From Acetobacteraceae bacterium (GTDB lineage: Bacteria > Pseudomonadota > Alphaproteobacteria > Acetobacterales > Acetobacteraceae), in NCBI GenBank assembly GCA_947478535.1, contig CANJXD010000169.1, positions 1 through 10,376 on the forward strand: a DNA stretch of 10,376 nucleotides, in the 5' to 3' direction. Of the stretch, positions 6,262 to 10,376 are shown one piece after another; position 1 is the first letter of the stretch, and each line of letters begins with the position of its first letter. Both the position numbers and the translations under genes were made by a program. Below the pieces are notes generated by a model. That model saw nothing but the letters and a program-made list of their open reading frames with translations. It had not been told where the DNA came from and did no database searches.

Positions 6262-7593
6262 TCAGGCCCGCATCAGCTGTTCAAGCCGCTGCGCCGTGGT
6301 GGACACGACCTGCCCGATCGGCTCGTTGTTGATGACGAAGCGCTGCACCGCCTCGGCCAGCACATGGCTCGCGATGATCTGGCCCGCCTTGGTGTTCGCC
6401 TGATGCGCCGTGCTTTCCCAGCCGAGGTTGTGGCCGGCCGCGGCGCTTTCGCTCATCAGGTCGACCGCGGCGCGGTTGGACTGGATCAGCGGGTTGGCCT
6501 GGTATTCCGCCATGCCGGAGATGGTCTTCAGCACCGGCAGCACATGGCCGGGCGCGGCATGCAACTGGCGGATATAGCCATCGGCGCGGAACAGATGGGC
6601 GGCGAAGCGCTTGGCCAGCGGGATGTTCGGCGCGACCTTCGGGATCATCACCGAGGGGAAGTCGTTGAAGGTCCAGTGCGGGACCTGCGCCGAGATCGTG
6701 GGGTAGTTGTGGCAGCTGACGGTGGGCGCGATGCGCGGGTTCTGCGCCGCCACATTCGCCAGCACACGGCCGGCATAGATGCCGGTGGCCGTCGCACCGG
6801 CGACGAAGGCGGTCAGGCTATCGCCCCAGGAATAGGCGGTGGCACCCGGCGGGCAGTGTTCCCGCATGGACGTGTAGACTTCCAGCGCGTTGCGGAAGGC
6901 GTCCGTCTCGACGTCAACCTTCAGGTCGGGCGTGAAGATCTGCCCGCCGGCGCCATGCACGAAGCAGACGAAGATCAGGCTGGTCATCGAATTGCGGGCG
7001 AAGGGCAGGGGGGCACCGAACACGCCGCCGCCCTGCATGCGGCGGCAGGCATCGCGCAGCTGGTCCCAGGTGCGCGGGACCGCCGCGATGTTCGCGCGCT
7101 CCATCAGGTCACGGCGCAGCCACATCATGTTGGCGGCGGAATTACCGATCCCGGTGCCGGCATATTGGCCGGGCGTGATCTCATAGATGCGGTTGGCGCC
7201 GGGGTAGTAGTTGTCCGCGCCGATCGCCTGGATCACATCGTTGAAGGGCTCCAGCAGGTTGTTCGCCCAATACGACGCGACCGCGAAGGACGGCAGGTGC
7301 GTCACCACCGAGGGCACCTGGCCGGAGGCGAAGGCGGCCGCCATCTGCGCGGGGTAGCCTTCGTCGCTCGTCGCCTCGAACACCACGCGCACGCCGGGAT
7401 TGGCTTCCTCGAAGGTGCGGATCTGGAAGTTGTAGGCTTCCCGCTGCGCCGGGGCGGTCTGCGGCGACCACCAGCGCAGGGTCACCGGCGCCTGCGCCTG
7501 GGCCGGGCCTTGTGCCGCGATCGGCGCCGCGGCTGCGAGTGCCAGGCCGCCCAGCGTACGGCGGGTCAGATTATTGCGGCTGCGGTCTGTCAT
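6262..7593 (-). CDS. Periplasmic solute-binding protein of the sugar-type ABC importer, with Tat-like signal
   Basis: This 443-residue family-1-type extracellular solute-binding protein captures the ligand for the permeases that follow. The N-terminus TRRTLGGLALAAAAP (10-24) carries a twin-arginine pair (Arg11-Arg12) before a weakly hydrophobic Ala-rich stretch, and cleavage is likely near AQA (31-33). There is no lipobox Cys, so it should be soluble in the periplasm. The mature start VTLRWWSP, the FEEANPGVRV segment (61-70) and PNIPLAKRFAAHLF (322-335) match the family's usual layout. The ATG at 7593 is preferred over an upstream TTG at 7665 because GGGGAG lies eight bases before it and it gives a clean signal peptide. 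It is the first gene of the operon, reading away from the IclR gene. Tryptophans at 41, 42, 109, 158 and 308 could stack on a sugar ring, which is inference. Confidence 0.92.
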   Translation of the reverse strand: MTDRSRNNLTRRTLGGLALAAAAPIAAQGPAQAQAPVTLRWWSPQTAPAQREAYNFQIRTFEEANPGVRVVFEATSDEGYPAQMAAAFASGQVPSVVTHLPSFAVASYWANNLLEPFNDVIQAIGADNYYPGANRIYEITPGQYAGTGIGNSAANMMWLRRDLMERANIAAVPRTWDQLRDACRRMQGGGVFGAPLPFARNSMTSLIFVCFVHGAGGQIFTPDLKVDVETDAFRNALEVYTSMREHCPPGATAYSWGDSLTAFVAGATATGIYAGRVLANVAAQNPRIAPTVSCHNYPTISAQVPHWTFNDFPSVMIPKVAPNIPLAKRFAAHLFRADGYIRQLHAAPGHVLPVLKTISGMAEYQANPLIQSNRAAVDLMSESAAAGHNLGWESTAHQANTKAGQIIASHVLAEAVQRFVINNEPIGQVVSTTAQRLEQLMRA

Positions 7594-7601
7594 ACGCTGC
7601 T

Positions 7602-7607
7602 CTCCCC
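7602..7607 (-). promoter_or_regulatory. Ribosome binding site of the solute-binding protein gene
   Basis: GGGGAG on the minus strand, eight bases before the ATG at 7593, fixes this start over the upstream in-frame TTG. It overlaps the CCCCGGGG palindrome at 7604-7611, so base-pairing there could mask it. Confidence 0.65.
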
Positions 7608-7615
7608 GGGGTGTC

Positions 7616-7630
7616 GTTGCCAGCGGCAAC
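7616..7630. promoter_or_regulatory. 15-bp palindrome in the operon leader
   Basis: GTTGCC (7616-7621) and GGCAAC (7625-7630) are perfect inverted arms around a 3-base centre. The palindrome lies 23-37 bases upstream of the solute-binding protein ATG. It could be an operator for a second regulator or an mRNA hairpin near the ribosome binding site. It shares no sequence with the GCGAACA heptamers. Confidence 0.45.
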
Positions 7631-7676
7631 ACTGCTGTGCGAACACAACGCCGCAGAGTGAACAACAGGACCCCGG

Positions 7677-7698
7677 GGCGAACAAGGCGTTATTCGCC
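7677..7698. promoter_or_regulatory. Inverted repeat with 6-bp arms, candidate operator
   Basis: GGCGAA at 7677-7682 pairs with TTCGCC at 7693-7698 across a 10-base spacer, giving a 22-bp perfect-armed dyad near the middle of the divergent region. The arms include the heptamer core GCGAA. The size and spacing suit a dimeric winged-helix regulator such as IclR. Confidence 0.5.
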
Positions 7699-7722
7699 AA
7701 GCGGGCAAGTTTCCGCTACGAT
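7693..7722 (+). promoter_or_regulatory. Weak candidate promoter for the IclR gene
   Basis: TTCGCC (7693-7698) and TACGAT (7717-7722) are separated by 18 bases and lie 33 bases before the ATG. Matches to the sigma-70 consensus are 3 of 6 and 4 of 6, so this is only a suggestion. If real, it is flanked and overlapped by the dyads at 7677-7698 and 7723-7737, consistent with autoregulation. Confidence 0.2.
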
Positions 7723-7737
7723 GTTCGCAGAACGAAC
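7723..7737. promoter_or_regulatory. GTTCG-N5-CGAAC dyad before the IclR gene
   Basis: GTTCG at 7723-7727 and CGAAC at 7733-7737 are perfect 5-bp inverted arms around five bases, ending 18 bases before the regulator's ATG. A nested GTTC-GCA-GAAC dyad overlaps it (7723-7733). It contains the exact inverted heptamer TGTTCGC with one flanking base. Its position between a possible promoter and the start codon suggests autorepression. Confidence 0.5.
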
Positions 7738-7755
7738 TTTTGGCCCGGAACCCGC

Positions 7756-8550
7756 ATGGACCAGCACGCTGAAATCCACAACGGTCCGCGCGAGGGCGAG
7801 CGGGAAATCGTGCAGTCCGTGCTGCGTATGCTGGATGTGCTCAAATCCTTCGACCGCACTCGCCCCCGCATGACGCTCAGTGAAGTGGCGGAGGTGGCGG
7901 GGCTGTCGCGTGCCAGTGCCCGCCGCTTCCTGCTGACACTGGTGCAGGCGGGCTACGCCTCGACCGATGGCAAGCGCTTCGCGCTGACGCCGAAGGTGCT
8001 GGAACTCGGCCAATCCATCCTGGCTGCCGCCAGCCTCTGGGACGTCGCCCGCCCGATCCTTGCGGTGGTGTCCGACAAGCTCGGTGAAAGCTGCTACGGC
8101 GCCGTGCTGGAGGGGGCGGAGGTGCTCTACCTCCTGCACATCCCATCCTCTCGCCATCTGGTGAATGTCGATCTGCGCGTCGGCAGCAGGACGCCGGCTT
8201 ATTGCACCTCGGTCGGGCGCGTGCTGCTGGCCGGGCTGTCGCCGGATGCCTCGGATCGGGTGCTGGAGGACAGCAAGCCTGTCGCCCGCACGCCACGCAC
8301 CATCACCGGCAAGGCCGAATTGCGGGACAAGGTACGGCAGGCGCGCCAGCAGGGCTGGGCCGAGGTGGATGAGGAGTTGGAACTCGGCCTGCGGTCGCTG
8401 TCCGTGCCGCTGCGCGGGCGGGATGGCGTGACGCTGGGCGCGATCAACATCTGCGGCCCGAGCAGCCGTGTGCCGGTGGAGGATCTGCGCATCCGCTTCC
8501 TGCCGGAAATGCTGGACGCGGCGGCGCGGATTCAGGCGGCGCTCGACTGA
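7756..8550 (+). CDS. IclR-family transcriptional regulator, PcaR/PobR-like branch
   Basis: This 264-residue DNA-binding regulator has an N-terminal winged helix at about 17-80 (IVQSVLRMLDVLKSF, then LSEVAEVAGLSRASARRFLLTL as the helix-turn-helix and the wing DGKRFALTPKV). A C-terminal effector-binding domain follows at about 95-264. CTSVGRVLLAG (150-160) and DEELELGLRSLSVPLR (205-220) are hallmarks of the PcaR/PcaU/PobR side of the family, whose characterised members respond to aromatic acids. Here the neighbours point to a sugar-like inducer, so naming it PcaR would be unsafe. The open frame continues far upstream, but only as antisense to the solute-binding gene. The first reasonable start is the ATG at 7756, with a weak GGAA a few bases before it. 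It diverges from the transport operon, and its 3' end overlaps the facing oxidoreductase gene by 19 bp. Confidence 0.92.
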   Translation: MDQHAEIHNGPREGEREIVQSVLRMLDVLKSFDRTRPRMTLSEVAEVAGLSRASARRFLLTLVQAGYASTDGKRFALTPKVLELGQSILAAASLWDVARPILAVVSDKLGESCYGAVLEGAEVLYLLHIPSSRHLVNVDLRVGSRTPAYCTSVGRVLLAGLSPDASDRVLEDSKPVARTPRTITGKAELRDKVRQARQQGWAEVDEELELGLRSLSVPLRGRDGVTLGAINICGPSSRVPVEDLRIRFLPEMLDAAARIQAALD

Positions 8551-9689
8551 GGTTGGGCAAACCGGGCGGCACTGAAGCGCGCGAGGTCGAAACCAGGCTC
8601 CCGCCCCAGCATCGCCGCCGCCGCCATCCGCCCGACCAGCGGGCCGAGGGTGTAGCCAGCATCGCCAGGGACCGCGAAGAACAGGTTATCCCGCCCCGGC
8701 GCCGGTCCCAGGATGCACTGGCCATCGGCCGTGGTGTTCACCCCGGCCCAGCTGCGGATCAGCCGCAGCCGGCCGACGCGCGGCACCAGATGCTGCGCCA
8801 GGCCGAGATTGCCGAACAGGCTGGTGGCTTCCACCTGCGGCTGCCCGGAGCCCCCGGCCAGCCGCGCCGGCCACCCGCCCCCGATCACCACCTGGCCGGC
8901 GGCGAGTTGCTTCATCGTGATCATGCGCTCGGCGTGCTGCACGAGATGCCCGATCAGCGGCGCCGTCGCCTCCGTCACATTCATGTGCAGTGGTTCGGCC
9001 ACCGTCGGCACGCGCAGGCCGACCATCGCCGCCAGCGCTCCGGTGCCGGCACCGGCGGCCAGCAGCACGCGCCCCGCCCGCACCGCGCCGCGCGGTGTTT
9101 CCAGCCGCCAGCCCGCGCCCGAAGGCGCCAGCATCGTCACTGGCGTCTCCGCCGCATGCAGAACGCCGTGGGCCAGCGCCGCACGCCGCACCGCCTGGTT
9201 CGCCAGCAACGGGTTCAGCTTGCCCTCATCCTCGCAGAGCTCCGCGCCGATCACCGCCGGGCCGAGATAGGGCGCGATGCGCGCCAGCTCCGCCCGGTCC
9301 AGCATATGCACGCGCAAGCCCAGCGCCGCTTCCCGCGCGCATTTGGCGGCGAGGAAGCCGAGTGCGGCCGCATCCTCGGCCACCATCAGCCCGCCGCTGG
9401 CGCGCAGCTCGAAATCCGTGCCGAGATCCACCGCCATCTGCGCCCAGAGCCGCGCCGCCGCGACATACAGCGGCAACGATGCCTCCAGCCCCGGCACCTG
9501 GTCGGGATAGAGGCGCAGGAACCGGCTTTGCATCTGCACATGCAGGCTTCCGGCATTGGCCGTGGTGCCGCTGTGGCGGCCATCATCCAGCACCAGCACG
9601 CCCTGGCCCTCGGCCGCGAGGTCGAGGGCCGCGCACATCCCCACGATGCCGCCGCCAATCACCGCGATGTCGATTTCGGCGGGAATCAT
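8532..9689 (-). CDS. FAD-dependent amine/imino-acid dehydrogenase, HcnC/opine-oxidase-B/DAO-like
   Basis: This 385-residue flavoprotein belongs to the D-amino-acid-oxidase (DAO) fold. The FAD-binding IAVIGGGIVGMCAALDLA starts at residue 8 with GxGxxG at 12-17, and the conserved Asp pair follows in VLDDG (33-37). TTANAGSLHVQ (42-52) is the flavin-contacting segment typical of HcnC and opine oxidase B subunits. RSWAGVNTTADGQCILGP (312-329) and PGDAGYTLGP (341-350) form the C-terminal FAD-closing region. Such subunits oxidise a C-N bond in glycine, proline, opines or related imino acids and pass electrons to an HcnB-like partner, which is the gene just upstream. The ATG at 9689 overlaps the partner's stop as ATGA; an earlier in-frame start would run deep into that gene. 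The substrate is not determined. The frame is complete and runs into the end of the IclR gene. Confidence 0.88.
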   Translation of the reverse strand: MIPAEIDIAVIGGGIVGMCAALDLAAEGQGVLVLDDGRHSGTTANAGSLHVQMQSRFLRLYPDQVPGLEASLPLYVAAARLWAQMAVDLGTDFELRASGGLMVAEDAAALGFLAAKCAREAALGLRVHMLDRAELARIAPYLGPAVIGAELCEDEGKLNPLLANQAVRRAALAHGVLHAAETPVTMLAPSGAGWRLETPRGAVRAGRVLLAAGAGTGALAAMVGLRVPTVAEPLHMNVTEATAPLIGHLVQHAERMITMKQLAAGQVVIGGGWPARLAGGSGQPQVEATSLFGNLGLAQHLVPRVGRLRLIRSWAGVNTTADGQCILGPAPGRDNLFFAVPGDAGYTLGPLVGRMAAAAMLGREPGFDLARFSAARFAQPQSSAA

Positions 9690-10376
9690 CGGGCGACGAT
9701 ATCGGCGATGGCGATGGGCTTGATCGGCGCCTGCGGTGCGAACATCGCCATGCCGTCCAGCGGCCTGCCCTGGGTCTCGGCCAGCCATGCCGCGAGCACC
9801 GGCGCGCAATACCGCCCCTGGCAGCGCCCCATGCCGCAACGGGTGCGGCGCTTCACCTCCCCGATCGAGGGTGCGCCATCGGCCAGCACCGCCGCGATCT
9901 CGCCCTTGGTCACTTCCTCGCAGCGGCAGATCAGCGTGGTGTCGTCGGCCAGGGCAATGCCGGGTCTCGGCGCTGCGAAAAGCCGCCAGAGGGCCGCCTG
10001 GAAGCGGCGGTGGCGGGCCAGCCGCCGGCGCGCCGCGTCCAGCAGATCGGCGGGCGGCGTGCGCCCGAGCCGGCGCGCCACGGCGCAGGCGGCGATGATG
10101 CCGTCCTCCCGCGCGGCGGGCGCGCCGCCCAGCCCGGCGCAGTCGCCCACGGCATAGACGCCATCGACGGATGTCATCCCATCCGCGTCGCGCCGCGTGA
10201 CCAGATGGCCGCGAGCCGCATCGTGGTCATGCGCGGCGCCGAGGGCGCGCAGCACCTCATTCGCCGGGCTGAAGCCGTAGCCCATCAACACGGTATCGAC
10301 ATCGAATGTCCTGGTGCCGCGCGGGGTCCGCACCGTCGCGCGCAGCGCGCCATCGTGCTGGACAACACCCATCAGC
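9686..10376 (-). CDS. HcnB/opine-oxidase-A-like NAD(P)/FAD oxidoreductase with BFD-type [2Fe-2S] domain (5' end beyond window)
   Basis: Only the C-terminal 230 or so residues are present; the frame stays open to the right edge, so the Met encoded at 10370-10372 is internal and the numbering here counts from it. The first part is the end of a two-dinucleotide-binding flavoprotein, with MGYGFSPANEV (30-40) and the FAD-closing GVYAVGDCAGLGGAPAA (71-87). A BFD-like iron-sulfur domain follows: Cys149 and Cys151 in LICRCEEV, then Cys179 and Cys184 in RCGMGRCQG, a CxC-x27-C-x4-C arrangement that should bind [2Fe-2S]. Cys189 is an extra nearby cysteine. This layout matches the alpha/A subunit of hydrogen cyanide synthase and opine oxidase-type dehydrogenases. 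It is translationally coupled to the DAO-like partner by ATGA. A small ferredoxin-like third subunit might lie upstream outside the window. Confidence 0.88.
   Translation of the reverse strand, partial: LMGVVQHDGALRATVRTPRGTRTFDVDTVLMGYGFSPANEVLRALGAAHDHDAARGHLVTRRDADGMTSVDGVYAVGDCAGLGGAPAAREDGIIAACAVARRLGRTPPADLLDAARRRLARHRRFQAALWRLFAAPRPGIALADDTTLICRCEEVTKGEIAAVLADGAPSIGEVKRRTRCGMGRCQGRYCAPVLAAWLAETQGRPLDGMAMFAPQAPIKPIAIADIVAR

Larger units (their letters stand above)
7639..7728. repeat. Array of GCGAACA-like heptamers, candidate IclR half-sites
   Basis: Direct copies are GCGAACA at 7639-7645, GTGAACA at 7658-7664 and GCGAACA at 7678-7684, starting 19 and 20 bases apart, close to two helical turns. 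Inverted copies are ATTCGCC (6 of 7 to the reverse complement at its best offset) at 7692-7698 and an exact TGTTCGC at 7722-7728. Regular spacing on one DNA face, and position between a divergent regulator and its likely target, suggest cooperative regulator binding. The operator role is inference; the repeats are seen directly. Confidence 0.55.
7594..7755. promoter_or_regulatory. Divergent control region between the transport operon and the IclR gene
   Basis: These 162 bases separate the starts of the minus-strand operon and the plus-strand regulator, so promoters for both must lie here or nearby. The stretch is less GC-rich than the genes in its middle part (about 7655-7740). It contains repeated GCGAACA-like heptamers in both orientations, a 15-bp palindrome, two further inverted repeats, and two copies of CCCCGGGG (7604-7611 and 7671-7678). 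I could not identify a clear -35/-10 pair for the operon on the minus strand. A divergent layout with an IclR regulator usually means the regulator controls both itself and the facing operon. Confidence 0.8.

Noticed and set aside
5824..7755. Very long open frame upstream of and in frame with the IclR gene
   Set aside because: It is antisense to the solute-binding protein and permease genes, has low-complexity Arg/His/Gln-rich content without a domain, and follows from high GC at third positions. Only the part from 7756 is the regulator.
7756..8550. Naming the regulator pcaR or pobR
   Set aside because: The branch resemblance is real, but no aromatic-degradation gene is present in the window, so a symbol would imply an unsupported effector.
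8553..10157. Long plus-strand open frame over the right-hand flavoprotein genes
   Set aside because: It is antisense to two genes with clear FAD and iron-sulfur motifs, and its own product is a low-complexity Arg/Pro/His-rich sequence.

Overview
The window is dense, GC-rich bacterial DNA: ten protein genes over about 10.2 kb, short gaps, GTG as well as ATG starts, and long spurious open frames opposite real genes. Codon use and gene content suggest an alphaproteobacterium, perhaps an Acetobacteraceae/Roseomonas-like soil or plant-associated organism. That placement is an impression from protein style, not a computed assignment. No rRNA, tRNA, CRISPR array, insertion sequence or phage gene is visible.

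Positions 7593 down to 171 (minus strand) form one tightly packed operon. In transcription order it encodes a Tat-type periplasmic solute-binding protein, two MalF/MalG-type ABC permeases, a MalK/UgpC-type ATPase, a dihydrodipicolinate-synthase-family lyase, two short-chain dehydrogenases/reductases (SDRs) and a xylose-isomerase-like TIM-barrel isomerase/epimerase. Junctions are overlaps of 4 bp, abutments, or gaps of 2 to 13 bp. The set reads as import of a sugar-like or polyol/sugar-acid compound followed by oxidation/reduction, epimerisation and aldol cleavage or dehydration. The substrate cannot be read from the sequence, and no kinase, lactonase or dedicated sugar-acid dehydratase lies in the window.

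Positions 7594-7755 are a divergent control region. On its far side, on the plus strand, is an IclR-family regulator resembling the PcaR/PcaU/PobR branch (7756-8550). The control region holds a heptamer, GCGAACA, in several direct and inverted copies, plus palindromes. These are good candidates for the regulator's operators.

Positions 8532-10376 (minus strand) carry a second unit: the C-terminal part of an HcnB/opine-oxidase-A-like flavoprotein with a BFD-type [2Fe-2S] cysteine motif (cut by the right edge), overlapping by 4 bp an HcnC/opine-oxidase-B-like FAD amine/imino-acid dehydrogenase. The latter gene overlaps the 3' end of the IclR gene tail-to-tail by 19 bp. Its functional link to the sugar operon is unproven.

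Positions 1-170 hold no supportable gene, only a degenerate 12-bp tandem repeat and a weak GC hairpin downstream of the operon. The points most worth checking are the regulatory heptamer array, the second SDR that lacks the usual Tyr/Lys catalytic pair, and a DapA-family enzyme whose active site departs from true lysine-biosynthesis enzymes.
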